Program-made: the position numbers and the translations under genes | Notes under the pieces: generated by a model | Database searches by the model: none | The model's input: the letters and a program-made list of their open reading frames with translations, nothing else | Told to the model about the DNA's origin: nothing | In this document: positions 1 through 8,543 of the stretch, in pieces | Layout of the letters: each line of letters opens with the position of its first letter | Position numbering within the stretch: position 1 is the stretch's first letter | Assembly: GCA_016935665.1 (NCBI GenBank) | Contig: JAFGQN010000049.1 | Coordinates: 1-58,488 of the forward strand | Source of the DNA: Deltaproteobacteria bacterium | Lineage (GTDB): Bacteria > Myxococcota_A > Polyangia > JAAYKL01 | Reading direction: 5' to 3' | Length of the DNA: 58,488 nt

Positions 1-613
1 TATCGGGCACTGTTGCGGCGTCCGTCGGTGCAGCTGCGTCCGTGATGACAGGGGCATCCCGGTTTTCCACCGATATCTTCTGAGTCTGACCATTGCTCAG
101 TTTGACCTGCTGGGTCAGAATCACCTCATCGTCCAGCTTTATTTCCAGCACATGCAGAACACCGGCACTGATGAGCATGGGACCGGGCAAAGGGACGGCG
201 CCACGGAGAAAATCGTCAATATATACCAATGCGCCGGGCGGCGCCGAAACCTCCAGCGTGGCCACGCGCAGTTTCATTCGCTTGATTTCGTCCAGTACTT
301 CATCTCTGCGCGCAATATCGATTTCATCGCCTCCAAGGGCCAGATAGGACTCAAACGCTTCCAGCGCCAGACCGTACCTTTTGGCGGCCGCTTCGCTTTG
401 CCCGATATTGTACTGAATTTTCCAGTTTTCCTTCAGGCGGTTGGCCTGTCGAAACGCATTCGCGGCGCCGCGAAAATCGCCGCTGTCAAAGAGCGCCACC
501 CCCTGCTTAAAGACAGCCACGGCGTCGGTTTGCGAAGGGGTGTCGTCCGCCATGGTCACAGAAGCGTCGCTCAGGATGATGGCCGATAACAGGATATAAA
601 CCAGTTTTTTCAT
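1..613 (-). CDS. Exported TPR/PEGA-like protein, 3' end cut by window edge
   Basis: An open frame runs on the minus strand from an ATG at 613 off the left edge, about 204 residues without a stop. AAGGA lies about 8 bases upstream of the ATG. Residues 1-22 look like a signal peptide ending at an A-D boundary. Residues about 30-100 look like two helical TPR-type repeats (for example YNIGQSEAAAKRYGLALEAF). Residues about 120-185 are a beta-rich segment with the phrase VSAPPGALVYIDD, which resembles a PEGA domain. Proteins with TPR plus PEGA are common in myxobacteria-like genomes, usually in the periplasm and of unknown role. It is divergent from the RDD operon. Function is not assigned. Confidence 0.75.
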   Translation of the reverse strand, partial: MKKLVYILLSAIILSDASVTMADDTPSQTDAVAVFKQGVALFDSGDFRGAANAFRQANRLKENWKIQYNIGQSEAAAKRYGLALEAFESYLALGGDEIDIARRDEVLDEIKRMKLRVATLEVSAPPGALVYIDDFLRGAVPLPGPMLISAGVLHVLEIKLDDEVILTQQVKLSNGQTQKISVENRDAPVITDAAAPTDAATVPD

Positions 614-936
614 ATCTTCGATCCTTGTTTTTTAAGTGATGATTGCAGGCACGCGATGGAATCCGGCTTTTATTTATGCGCACAGTTATATTATAAATTG
701 ATCATTCACCAGGGCGTGTCATTGTCAAGAAGAAGATATTTTTTGCATAAATATAACGGTGATGCGAACGGTTTACTGCGCCGGAAACGGCGTCGCGGGC
801 CAATCTGTTGAACGGAATCCAGACGACGGGATGACTGGAAATAAAATTTACGGTCGATTCCTATTCCAGTTTCGTTTATACAAATACACCATACTTGAAA
901 GAGTGGTCGTCCGCTGACCGCAGAAGTGTAAGAGAC
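614..936. other. Divergent intergenic region
   Basis: This 323-bp gap separates the minus-strand TPR/PEGA-like gene from the plus-strand RDD operon and must hold both promoters. It is AT-rich around 680-710, where a run like TTATATTATAAATTG could supply a -10 element in either direction. No clear -35 partner, RNA gene or conserved small ORF was seen. Confidence 0.4.
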
Positions 937-1746
937 GTGACACAGCAAAAAGTAACCACGCGGGTGTATGTGGAAACACCCGAACAGATTGATTTTACAT
1001 TCGAAACCGCGGGAATTGGTTCGCGGGCCCTGGCGTATCTCATCGATTTGATGATTCGGGCGGTGGTGCTGGCAATCGCTGCGACCGTGGTGTTTTTTAT
1101 TACCGGAGGCGCCGCGTTTGGGATTGGGTTGGTGTCTGTGATTTCGTTTTTGATAGAGTGGGGGTATTTCACGCTGATTGAATGGCTCAACGATGGGGTC
1201 ACCCCGGGCAAGCGGGCGCTGGGCCTTCGGGTAGTGCGCACCAATGGGGTGTCGGTGGATTTGTATCGCAGTGCCATGCGCAATCTTCTGCGGGCTGCGG
1301 ATGGGTTTCCGCCCATGTTTGCCTTTTTTGACGTGTTGCCCTTCCCATCTTATGCGGTGGGGATTTTTGTGATTTTTTTGACCGCCACCAATCGGCGCAT
1401 CGGCGATTTGGCGGCGGATACCATGGTGGTGGTGGAAGAGCGCAAAGGAATCGACAAACTGCCGCCCCTGCCCAGCGACGCCATGCAGTTTCCCGCCCAT
1501 CAGGTGGCCGCATCGGGGATTACCGCGCGGGAGATGGCGCGTATCGATGCGTTTTTCAGACGCAAACGCCTTTTCAGTGCGCAACGCGGTGATGAGTTGG
1601 CCGAGATTGTGGCGGCGCCGCTGGCGAAAAAGATGGGTGTGACCTATGCGTCTCCCGTACTGTTTTTGGCAGGACTGCTGCAAGGGGGGTACGAGGACCG
1701 CGCCAGCTACGCCGGAATCGATATGACCTTGAAAGGGAACCGATGA
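937..1746 (+). CDS. RDD family membrane protein
   Basis: The protein of 269 residues starts with a short polar stretch. The RDD-type segment follows: GIGSRALAYLIDLMIRAVV, two or three hydrophobic helices, GVTPGKRALGLRVV and later NRRIGDLAADTMVVV. The Arg-Asp-Asp-type signature and these helices match the RDD family, whose role is poorly defined (some members are transport related). A soluble tail of about 100 residues follows. The start is taken at GTG 937, just after a weak AAGAG; a TTG at 895 would add 14 residues but has no ribosome site. The stop overlaps the next ATG (ATGA at 1743), so translation is coupled to the SpoIIM-like gene. Confidence 0.8.
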   Translation: MTQQKVTTRVYVETPEQIDFTFETAGIGSRALAYLIDLMIRAVVLAIAATVVFFITGGAAFGIGLVSVISFLIEWGYFTLIEWLNDGVTPGKRALGLRVVRTNGVSVDLYRSAMRNLLRAADGFPPMFAFFDVLPFPSYAVGIFVIFLTATNRRIGDLAADTMVVVEERKGIDKLPPLPSDAMQFPAHQVAASGITAREMARIDAFFRRKRLFSAQRGDELAEIVAAPLAKKMGVTYASPVLFLAGLLQGGYEDRASYAGIDMTLKGNR

Positions 1747-2732
1747 ACACGGTACACGAAGCCAAAAAAGCGCGCTGGGACCGTTTGGAACGCCTGCTTT
1801 TGCAGCTGGAAAGAAAAGGTTCGGCGAGGTTGCCCGAAGACGAACTGGACGAATTTGTTCATTTGTATCGAACCGCGTGTGGGGATTTGGCCCGTTTGCG
1901 CAGCGACAGTCCGGGGCACAATCTGGAAGCCTGGCTCAATCAACTGGTGGCAAGGGGGCAAAAGATGTTCCGTCCCAGAGAGAAGGGGTCCTTTGCTCAG
2001 GTGCTGCACTTTTTTACGGTGGACTTTCCACAGGAGGTTCGGGCGCTGGGACGGGCGCTGGCGGTGGCCGCGCTGCTGTTTGGCGCGCCACTGCTTTTGG
2101 TGGGGGTGTATGTGTATCTGTTTCCGCAGGCGGCTTATAGTCTGGCAGCCCCCGAAGAGCTGGAGGCGTTGGCCAATGCCTATGCGGAAGGTCATGCAGG
2201 CGGGCGCTCGGAGAGCGTGGATTCGCTGATGGCGGGGTTTTATATCAATCATAATGTGGGGATTGCATTTCAGTGTTTTGCCACCGGGATTTTCGTGGCG
2301 CTGGGATCGGTGCTGGCGCTGCTGTTTAACGGCGTCATTATTGGCGCCATCGGCGGGTTTATCTGTGCCTCGGGATATGCCAACAATTTTCTGTCGTTTG
2401 TGTGCGGTCATGGGGCGTTTGAGTTGACGGCGATAGTGTTGTGTGGGGCGACCGGTATTCGTATCGGCATGCTGCTGGTGAATCCGGGCCCGTACACGCG
2501 ACTGGATGCGTTTAAGGTTCATGGCAAAAGTATTTTAAAAGTGGTGCTGGGCAGCGCGGCCATGTTAACGATTGCGGCGTTTATTGAGGCGTTCTGGTCG
2601 CCGTCGTCGGCGCCGGCGCTGGTGAAATATATCGTTGCGTTGGTATTGTGGACGCTGGTCATTGTGTACCTGTCCATGGCGGGGCGTCGTCGGGGGTTGG
2701 TTGAGACGGATACGGAGAGTGGTGCTGCATGA
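1743..2732 (+). CDS. SpoIIM-like (stage II sporulation protein M family) membrane protein
   Basis: The protein has 329 residues. An N-terminal charged helical part of about 95 residues (WDRLERLLLQLERKG, LYRTACGDLARLRS) is followed by several membrane helices: ALGRALAVAALLFGAPLLLV, a pair around NVGIAFQCFATGIFVALGSV, and later ones. This is the usual form of the SpoIIM/DUF95 family in non-sporulating bacteria, where it sits beside RDD, MoxR and DUF58 genes, as it does here. The name does not imply sporulation. It overlaps both neighbours by 4 bases (ATGA), so the operon is tightly coupled. The role is probably in an envelope process; this is inferred from context only. Confidence 0.82.
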   Translation: MNTVHEAKKARWDRLERLLLQLERKGSARLPEDELDEFVHLYRTACGDLARLRSDSPGHNLEAWLNQLVARGQKMFRPREKGSFAQVLHFFTVDFPQEVRALGRALAVAALLFGAPLLLVGVYVYLFPQAAYSLAAPEELEALANAYAEGHAGGRSESVDSLMAGFYINHNVGIAFQCFATGIFVALGSVLALLFNGVIIGAIGGFICASGYANNFLSFVCGHGAFELTAIVLCGATGIRIGMLLVNPGPYTRLDAFKVHGKSILKVVLGSAAMLTIAAFIEAFWSPSSAPALVKYIVALVLWTLVIVYLSMAGRRRGLVETDTESGAA

Positions 2733-3526
2733 AGATTTCCGACGCCAGCATTGATATTCGCCCCCGAAGTTCATCGGAAATCACGGATTTGGCGGTGTTG
2801 TTTTATCGCAAACATTTTCCACTGCTGTTTTCGTTGACAGCGATTTATGGATTTCCAGCCGTCATTTTGGCCATGAGTGTGCACTACTTTGTGCGCAGTG
2901 GATGGGTAACCCTGGGAACGCTGGCGCTGCTGTTGCCGCTGCTGTCCGGGGCAGTGGTCCTGGCGGCCAGCCGGATTGTGTTTGGCAGCGTGTTGACCGT
3001 ACGCGATGTGTTGCGATTGTATCGCCCGGTGTGGGCAAGGTATTTTGGGCGGCGGTTTGTGGAGAATATCGTGTCTCTGGCGCTGACGCCGGTGATTCTG
3101 GGATACGTGATGCATCTGAATTTTTCCTTTACGGGGCCCGTGGGGCTTTTGGAGCAGTTGCGCGGCAAGGAGCTGCGCATTCGCCGCAAGGGATTGTTGC
3201 GTCGCGGTGGGGGCAATGCCCTGGTGTTCGATTTTATTTCGGTGATGCTGGTGGCCCTGTTTACGGTGGGGGCCATCAGTCTGGTGGAGCTGATGCTGGG
3301 ATCGGTTTTCACGGTCTGGCAGGAAACGGGCATTCGAACCGAAGATGCCATGGATGATCCCTTCCGATTTGGCATTTGGATGGCGGTGGGAGTGATGGCG
3401 TATCCCATTTATGTGCTGGGATGGTTTTTCCGTTACCTGGACGCGCGCATTCGCGCCGAAGGATGGGATCTGGAGCTGGATTTTCGCCGTGCCGCCACCC
3501 GCCTGTCCAAGGGGGATGAGTCATGA
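2729..3526 (+). CDS. Polytopic membrane protein of the MoxR/DUF58 operon
   Basis: The product of 265 residues has about five hydrophobic stretches, for example FSLTAIYGFPAVILAMSVHY, LGTLALLLPLLSGAVVLAAS and IWMAVGVMAYPIYVLGWFF. It ends with a YLDARIRAEGWDLELDF motif. That tail is often seen in membrane proteins encoded beside DUF4129 genes, but no named family was recognised with certainty. Four-base overlaps on both sides place it firmly in the operon. It is probably an inner-membrane partner of the neighbouring SpoIIM-like and DUF4129-like proteins. Confidence 0.75.
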   Translation: MKISDASIDIRPRSSSEITDLAVLFYRKHFPLLFSLTAIYGFPAVILAMSVHYFVRSGWVTLGTLALLLPLLSGAVVLAASRIVFGSVLTVRDVLRLYRPVWARYFGRRFVENIVSLALTPVILGYVMHLNFSFTGPVGLLEQLRGKELRIRRKGLLRRGGGNALVFDFISVMLVALFTVGAISLVELMLGSVFTVWQETGIRTEDAMDDPFRFGIWMAVGVMAYPIYVLGWFFRYLDARIRAEGWDLELDFRRAATRLSKGDES

Positions 3527-4587
3527 GAATTGTGGCAAAATTCCCCGTCGATAACGGCGAAGGCAAACGCGTTGCTTTTTCATCCTCAAATAAATGTAGG
3601 GTCCGGGGTTTATCCCCAGCCGCTGACCGAACTCGGCGGCAGATAAACTACCGCCCTACAGATTCCCTGCAATCTCTGTGTTTCAGGGTCGTTTTTGGGA
3701 TGCTTGTTTTTTTTCTGCACACCTCTGTTGCCACTGCCGCCGGCAAGCCTCCCAATTCAAAAGTGACCAAAGAAGTCGATGACATTACTGCTGATTCGGG
3801 ATACCGGTGGCTTCGGGAAGGGGACGCCCGTCGCTCGGGCGATTTGCAAAAAGGCCGATTTTCAGGCAAAGGGGGCCCTGGCGGCAAAGGCGGTGGCATG
3901 CCAGACGCCGAATCCTCCGAAGGCTGCAGTTTTGAGCCCAATTTTCAGGACTGGGATCCGCCGGAAGCCGACGCGGACGACGGCTGCGGCAACAGTGACT
4001 CGCCCGATTGCGCCTGTGATCCCGATATTGGCAGCTGCAACTGTGACCCCACCATTGGCAATTGCGGTGCGTGTGTGCCGTCCCCGGGCGCCCTTGTGCC
4101 GCTGGGGTATCTCCTTGGTGGACTGGTGCTGGCGGTGATTGTCTTTTTTGTGGTACGTGCGCTGATATTGCGCATGCCCAGTGAAGACACGCCTCTGAAT
4201 ATGGAAGACGTCGATTTCGATGAAGAGGATATGCGCGTTTCCAGAATCCATCGCGTGGACCCTGCCAGCCTGCTGGACAGAGCCAATGAAGCGGCCCGAA
4301 CCGGGGATTATAAACGCGCTGTGGGCTATCTGTACTTGCTGTCGCTGTCCATTCTGTCGCGGGGGGGCATTGTCGAACTGGAAAAATCCACCACTAATTG
4401 GAATATTTTACGCCAGACATTTAAAAATGGCGGTCCCGATGTGGCCATGAAGATTATTGTGCGGCACTTTGAGGATTTGTTCTTTGGCAACAAATCACCC
4501 ACATTTGAACGATACGAACAGGTGCGGCAAAATGTGACCTCCAGTCTGTTGCCGCTGGAGAAGGAGGCGACCCATGAGAGCAGCTGA
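3523..4587 (+). CDS. DUF4129-like membrane-anchored protein containing a REP-like insertion
   Basis: The protein has 354 residues if it starts at the coupled ATG 3523. A signal-like hydrophobic stretch (FGMLVFFLHTSVATAAG) appears only at about residues 58-73. In front of it lie about 24 residues of ordinary sequence and 22 residues encoded by a palindromic element (3595-3660). An in-frame ATG at 3700 could serve as an internal start. Next come a Gly-rich part, a Cys/Asp-rich stretch (CACDPDIGSCNCD), a membrane helix near residues 190-215, and a C-terminal helical domain. That domain contains ANEAARTGDYKRAVGYLYL and WNILRQTF, as in DUF4129. It overlaps the next gene by 14 bases. Confidence 0.75.
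   Translation: MRIVAKFPVDNGEGKRVAFSSSNKCRVRGLSPAADRTRRQINYRPTDSLQSLCFRVVFGMLVFFLHTSVATAAGKPPNSKVTKEVDDITADSGYRWLREGDARRSGDLQKGRFSGKGGPGGKGGGMPDAESSEGCSFEPNFQDWDPPEADADDGCGNSDSPDCACDPDIGSCNCDPTIGNCGACVPSPGALVPLGYLLGGLVLAVIVFFVVRALILRMPSEDTPLNMEDVDFDEEDMRVSRIHRVDPASLLDRANEAARTGDYKRAVGYLYLLSLSILSRGGIVELEKSTTNWNILRQTFKNGGPDVAMKIIVRHFEDLFFGNKSPTFERYEQVRQNVTSSLLPLEKEATHESS
3595..3660. repeat. REP/MITE-like palindromic element inside a coding region
   Basis: The 66-bp element begins TGTAGGG (3595-3601) and ends with its exact reverse complement CCCTACA (3654-3660). Inside are two further hairpins: GGGG-TTTAT-CCCC at 3605-3617, and GCCG (3619-3622) pairing with CGGC (3634-3637). The left phrase GTTTATC is mirrored by GATAAAC on the right. 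Its length is a multiple of three and it has no stop in the gene's frame, so it is read as 22 residues near the start of the DUF4129-like protein. Elements of this TGTAGGG...CCCTACA type are scattered repeats in many genomes. No second copy was seen in this window. Confidence 0.7.
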
Positions 4588-5710
4588 GAGAGCCTGGTGG
4601 CTGGGCCTTTGCGTGTGGCTGCTGGTGTTCGTCTTCTGGCGACCGGAGCCGCCGCCCATTTACACCCAGGTGCCATCGGTTAAAAAAGATCCCGACGGCT
4701 TTCGCATCTTCTACGATTTGGTGGCTAAAGAGGCGGGCTCTGTGTCGCGCACCCTGCGTCGGCCCGGGCTTCTTGACAAAGTGGATGTGCTGGTGCTTTT
4801 GCGCCCGTCTGAGGGGCTGGCCAAAGAAGACCGCGAAGATTTGATGGAATGGGTGCGGGATAAAGGGGGAACGCTGCTGGTGGGGTACCCGATTTGGGAC
4901 ACTAAAAATGAATTGCTCAATAGCGTGCTGCTCCCCGAGGCCCATTGGAATATGTCTTTGTGGAAAGACGCTGAGGCCAAACTGCACAGGGTGTCGTATG
5001 TGCCGGGGGAAGTGGAATCCCCGCGAAGAGTAACATCGTTTACCTTAAAGCTGCGCGGAAAAATAGAGTTGGGAGATGGCTCTTCGCAGGCGTTGGCCAT
5101 GAGCGCTGATGGAACGGTGATGGCCAGCTGGGACGCTTATGGAACGGGGCAGATTGTGCAGTTGGCGGATTCGGCCATTTTGGGCAATGAGGCCATGGGG
5201 TTTAAAAAAACACATTTGTTTGCCGCGGCCTTGCTGGACGAAATCGGGCGCGACGGGAACTGGGTGTTTGACGAATCCAACGAGGGGGTGTCCATTCAGC
5301 CGACGCTGGCGCCCCTTTTGGGAGCCGGGGCCTTTCGGGCCGTGTTTTTGCATTTGCTGCTCTTTTTTCTCTTTTGGTACTGGTACAAATCCAGACGACA
5401 CACGCGGTTAAAAAAACCGTTGCTGGAACGGGATGTGCGGGAGGTGACCACATTGGCCAACGATATTGGCCGGTTTTACTTCGGCGCCAGAAAAGGCAGT
5501 TGGGCCCTCTGCCGATATCTGGATTTTTTCAAGCGACGACTGCAGGTGGCCAATCTGGCGCCGGGGCAGCGGGCAACGGCCCAAAAAACAGTCGACGAGG
5601 CGCAGCAGGCGCTGTCTGGTGCGCTTTCTTTAGATAGGCAACTGCACATGATACGTAAAATGGCGGAGCATCGCGAGGTGTTTCGGGACAGTCAACGGGA
5701 CAATGAATAG
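4574..5710 (+). CDS. DUF4350 domain membrane protein
   Basis: The product has 378 residues. An N-terminal membrane helix (WWLGLCVWLLVFVFW) is followed by a soluble domain with KKDPDGFRIFYDLVAKEAG, DVLVLLRPSEGLAKEDRE and WVRDKGGTLLVG. These are typical of DUF4350, which resembles a GATase1-like fold and usually lies between DUF4129 and MoxR genes. A second helix near residues 255-275 (VFLHLLLFFLFWYWYKS) is followed by a basic cytoplasmic tail. The start at ATG 4574 overlaps the previous gene by 14 bases and is preceded by GGAGAAGGAGG. It is probably an envelope component working with the MoxR ATPase downstream. Confidence 0.82.
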   Translation: MRAAERAWWLGLCVWLLVFVFWRPEPPPIYTQVPSVKKDPDGFRIFYDLVAKEAGSVSRTLRRPGLLDKVDVLVLLRPSEGLAKEDREDLMEWVRDKGGTLLVGYPIWDTKNELLNSVLLPEAHWNMSLWKDAEAKLHRVSYVPGEVESPRRVTSFTLKLRGKIELGDGSSQALAMSADGTVMASWDAYGTGQIVQLADSAILGNEAMGFKKTHLFAAALLDEIGRDGNWVFDESNEGVSIQPTLAPLLGAGAFRAVFLHLLLFFLFWYWYKSRRHTRLKKPLLERDVREVTTLANDIGRFYFGARKGSWALCRYLDFFKRRLQVANLAPGQRATAQKTVDEAQQALSGALSLDRQLHMIRKMAEHREVFRDSQRDNE

Positions 5711-5726
5711 ATAAGGAATTTTTGCA

Positions 5727-6686
5727 ATGACACCTTTGGAAATCCAACGAATTTTTGAGACTGTGAAAATGGAGATGGGCAAGGTGATAGTGGGCCAGGA
5801 CGATTTGGTGGAAGGCGTGATGCTGGCGTTGTTTTCCCACGGGCACGTGCTGATTGAAGGCCCTCCCGGTCTTGGAAAAACCCTGCTGGTCAACACGCTG
5901 GCCACAGTGCTGGATTGTGACAGTCGACGGGTGCAGTGCACACCGGATTTGATGCCTGGCGATTTGGTGGGCCATTCAGTGTTTGATATGAAGGAACAGC
6001 GATTTATTTATCGTCAGGGGCCGGTGTTCACCAATATTCTACTGGCCGACGAAGTGAACCGCGCCACCCCCAAGACTCAGTCCGCCATGCTGGAATGTTT
6101 GCAGGAGAGGCAGGTATCGGTGGACGGAAAAACGTATCCCATCGAACCGCCTTTTGTAACGCTGGCCACTCAGAACCCGCTGGAATACGAAGGCACCTAC
6201 CCGCTGCCCGAAGCGCAGGTGGATCGATTTATGTTCAAGTTACTGGTGGGTTATCCCTCCATTAGAGAAGAAACTCTGATTCTGGCGCGCTACCAGATGG
6301 GCAAAAATCTGTTTGACATGGCGGCCATGGGCGTACGCAAAATGGTGAGCAAACAGTTGATTCTGGAGACTATTGACGCCTGCACGGCCATTGACGTGTC
6401 CGAAAAAGTGCTGGGATATATTGCATCCATCGTTACCAAAACCCGTGATTGGCCCGGTATTACGGTGGGGGCGTCTCCCCGGGCATCGGTGGCCATGCTG
6501 ATGGGCGCCAGGGCGGCGGCGGCGGTTTTGGGCCGTGAATACGTGACGCCGGACGACGCGCGTCGCATTGCGCCCTGGTGTTTGCGCCATCGCATTCGAC
6601 TCAGCCCGGATTCCGTTATCCGCGGGGTGCAGCCGGACGATGTACTCAAACAGTTGTTTGACAGCGTTGAGGTTCCCAGGGAGTAA
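5727..6686 (+). CDS. MoxR-type AAA+ ATPase
   Basis: The protein has 319 residues, normal for the family. Walker A is GPPGLGKT (about residues 46-53), Walker B is LLADEVNRA, and the sensor/ATP motif TLATQNPLEYEGTYPLPEAQ is typical of MoxR. A C-terminal lid domain includes ASPRASVAML. MoxR proteins are cytoplasmic chaperone-like ATPases that act on membrane or VWA/DUF58 partners. AAGGA lies before the ATG. It follows the DUF4350 gene by 16 bases and precedes the DUF58 gene by one base, the usual MoxR-DUF58 pair. No VWA gene occurs in this operon. Confidence 0.93.
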   Translation: MTPLEIQRIFETVKMEMGKVIVGQDDLVEGVMLALFSHGHVLIEGPPGLGKTLLVNTLATVLDCDSRRVQCTPDLMPGDLVGHSVFDMKEQRFIYRQGPVFTNILLADEVNRATPKTQSAMLECLQERQVSVDGKTYPIEPPFVTLATQNPLEYEGTYPLPEAQVDRFMFKLLVGYPSIREETLILARYQMGKNLFDMAAMGVRKMVSKQLILETIDACTAIDVSEKVLGYIASIVTKTRDWPGITVGASPRASVAMLMGARAAAAVLGREYVTPDDARRIAPWCLRHRIRLSPDSVIRGVQPDDVLKQLFDSVEVPRE

Positions 6687-6687
6687 T

Positions 6688-7995
6688 ATGTATCCGACGA
6701 AGAAATCCCTGTGGCTGATTGCCCTTGGCGGTGTTGGACCATTGCTGGTGCCGTTGTTGGGCGTGCCATACCTGCTGGGGTGGATTTTGCCGTTCATTGG
6801 GGTGGCGGTGATGGTGTCGGACCGTATTCTGGGGACGCGGTTGAACTTGAAAGTGCGTCGCAATGTGGCCAATGTGTTGTCGGTGGGAACGGGAAATCGG
6901 GTGGAAGTGGTGGTAAAGAACCTTGGCGGATTTACAGTGGCTATTGATGTGGTGGACGAGGCGCCGTTGGAGGGGGAGGTGGACCGAGAAAACCTGCTGA
7001 TGACCCTGCAGCGGGGAGAGGCGAGCAAGTCGGTTTACTACTTTACGCCCCATCGCCGGGGACGATACACGTTTTTGGGAGTGAAGGTTCAGGCGAAAAG
7101 TCGCCTGGGATTCTGGTTTGTGCAGCAGCTGCACGATATGCGGCAGGATGTACAGGTGTATCCGGATATTGAGGCCATTAATCAATTCGAATTGCTGGCT
7201 CAGAAAAACAGTCTGTCCGAACTTGGATATCTGAGTACGCGTATGAAAGGCGATGGTCACGAATTCGAGCGGATGCGCGACTATCGTTCCGGGGATGAAC
7301 CCAGGAAGGTGGACTGGAAAACCACCGCGCGGTTGGGGCGACTGATTGTTCGGGAGATGGGGCAGGACCGCAATCAGAATGTGTTTTTTATGATTGATAT
7401 GGGACGCCTGATGCAGCAGACCACCGATGGCCTCAGTCACTTCGACTACGCACTGAATACCGCCATCATACTCAGTCATATTGCCCAGAAAAAGGGCGAT
7501 AATATCGGCGCGATTCTGTTTTCGGACAAGGTTAAAAAGTACATTCCACTGCGAAAGGGGCCTACAGCCGTGGACGCGCTGATTATGGCTGCCTACGACA
7601 TGGAACCCGAAAGCGTGGCCACCAATTATTCCAATGCATTTAAACATGTGATGGCCAATGTGAATAAGCGTTCGCTGCTGTTGCTTATGACCCATATGGG
7701 CAAAGGCGAGGAACAGCGTCTGGTGCGAACGTACGCTTCATATCTGGGCCGGCAGCATTTGCCGCTGTGTCTGTTTTTTAAGGAGCCGTCGCTGGAGCGG
7801 GCCGTGGAACACGTGCCCCAAACCGCCAGAGAGGCGTTTGAGGTGGCTGCCGCCGCGGATTTGATGCTGGATAGAATGGAAAGTCTGTCCAGGCTGCGTC
7901 ACGCCCGCGTACTGGCGCTGGACGCATTGCCCGGACAGTATTCCGCCACCGCCATTAATCACTACCTGGACATAAAAGCCAGGAATCTGTTGTAA
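6688..7995 (+). CDS. DUF58 domain-containing protein
   Basis: The protein has 435 residues. Two hydrophobic helices at the N-terminus (LWLIALGGVGPLLVPLLG and a second one) are followed by a beta-rich domain and the DUF58 signature DYRSGDEPRKVDWKTTAR, about residues 203-220. A VWA-like C-terminal part follows, with FFMIDMGRLM in place of a classic DxSxS motif, so metal binding there looks absent or altered. The ATG at 6688 is right after the MoxR stop, with AGGGAG before it; more upstream starts would overlap moxR by 120 bases and were rejected. It is the likely partner of the MoxR ATPase. Confidence 0.9.
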   Translation: MYPTKKSLWLIALGGVGPLLVPLLGVPYLLGWILPFIGVAVMVSDRILGTRLNLKVRRNVANVLSVGTGNRVEVVVKNLGGFTVAIDVVDEAPLEGEVDRENLLMTLQRGEASKSVYYFTPHRRGRYTFLGVKVQAKSRLGFWFVQQLHDMRQDVQVYPDIEAINQFELLAQKNSLSELGYLSTRMKGDGHEFERMRDYRSGDEPRKVDWKTTARLGRLIVREMGQDRNQNVFFMIDMGRLMQQTTDGLSHFDYALNTAIILSHIAQKKGDNIGAILFSDKVKKYIPLRKGPTAVDALIMAAYDMEPESVATNYSNAFKHVMANVNKRSLLLLMTHMGKGEEQRLVRTYASYLGRQHLPLCLFFKEPSLERAVEHVPQTAREAFEVAAAADLMLDRMESLSRLRHARVLALDALPGQYSATAINHYLDIKARNLL

Positions 7996-8040
7996 TCATC
8001 GTTCATTGGGCATGCCCAGACGAACGGAGTGGTATTCGCT

Positions 8041-8448
8041 ATGCAAAATATTGAACTGTTTGGATTTGTTATTCTGTTTCTGGGGATTATTCTGGGGCGA
8101 ATTCTTTCCGAAAAAGCAATGGGAGTGCTTGGCGCCGATCAAAAGGTGCGATTGATGGATGCGTTTTCGGGCGTGCGCAAATACAGTCTGCTGCCGCTGC
8201 TGGCAGTTCTGGTGGCATATGTGGGATTGGTTCAAGCCGGTGTGCTCACGGGGTCACTGCCCCATGCGGTGTTTTTGATTGTGCTGCTGGTCTACCTGGT
8301 GGCCAGTCAGATTTTTGTGTACCGGCGACTGACGCGCATCGGATTGCCGATGGCATGTATCCGTCGGTTTCATATGTCCCAGGCAGTGGTAATCATTGTA
8401 TTTTTGGTATGGAGCGGAATTACTTTGCATGGCACACTGTTTCAGTGA
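8041..8448 (+). CDS. Small integral membrane protein
   Basis: The product of 135 residues has four hydrophobic stretches: FGFVILFLGIILGRIL, YSLLPLLAVLVAYVGLVQAG, AVFLIVLLVYLVASQIFVY and AVVIIVFLVWSGITLHG. No family was recognised. It follows the DUF58 gene by 45 bases and may be the last member of that operon. ATG 8041 is used; GGAG lies 12 bases before it. A GTG at 8029 would add four residues. Confidence 0.65.
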   Translation: MQNIELFGFVILFLGIILGRILSEKAMGVLGADQKVRLMDAFSGVRKYSLLPLLAVLVAYVGLVQAGVLTGSLPHAVFLIVLLVYLVASQIFVYRRLTRIGLPMACIRRFHMSQAVVIIVFLVWSGITLHGTLFQ

Positions 8449-8543
8449 GTGTGCAACATTGTCAAAGGTGGGAATCTGTTATACTTAATCATAAACCCTT
8501 TTGGTGTGGTGATGGTGATAACCACTGGATGAGGAGATGCTTC

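Noticed and set aside
706-1683. Long minus-strand open frame opposite the RDD gene
   Set aside because: It is antisense to a gene with clear family motifs, is rich in His/Arg/Gln as expected for a shadow, and has no ribosome site.
1743-2732. SpoIIM-like gene as evidence of sporulation
   Set aside because: The family is common in non-sporulating bacteria beside MoxR/DUF58 genes; no other sporulation gene is present.
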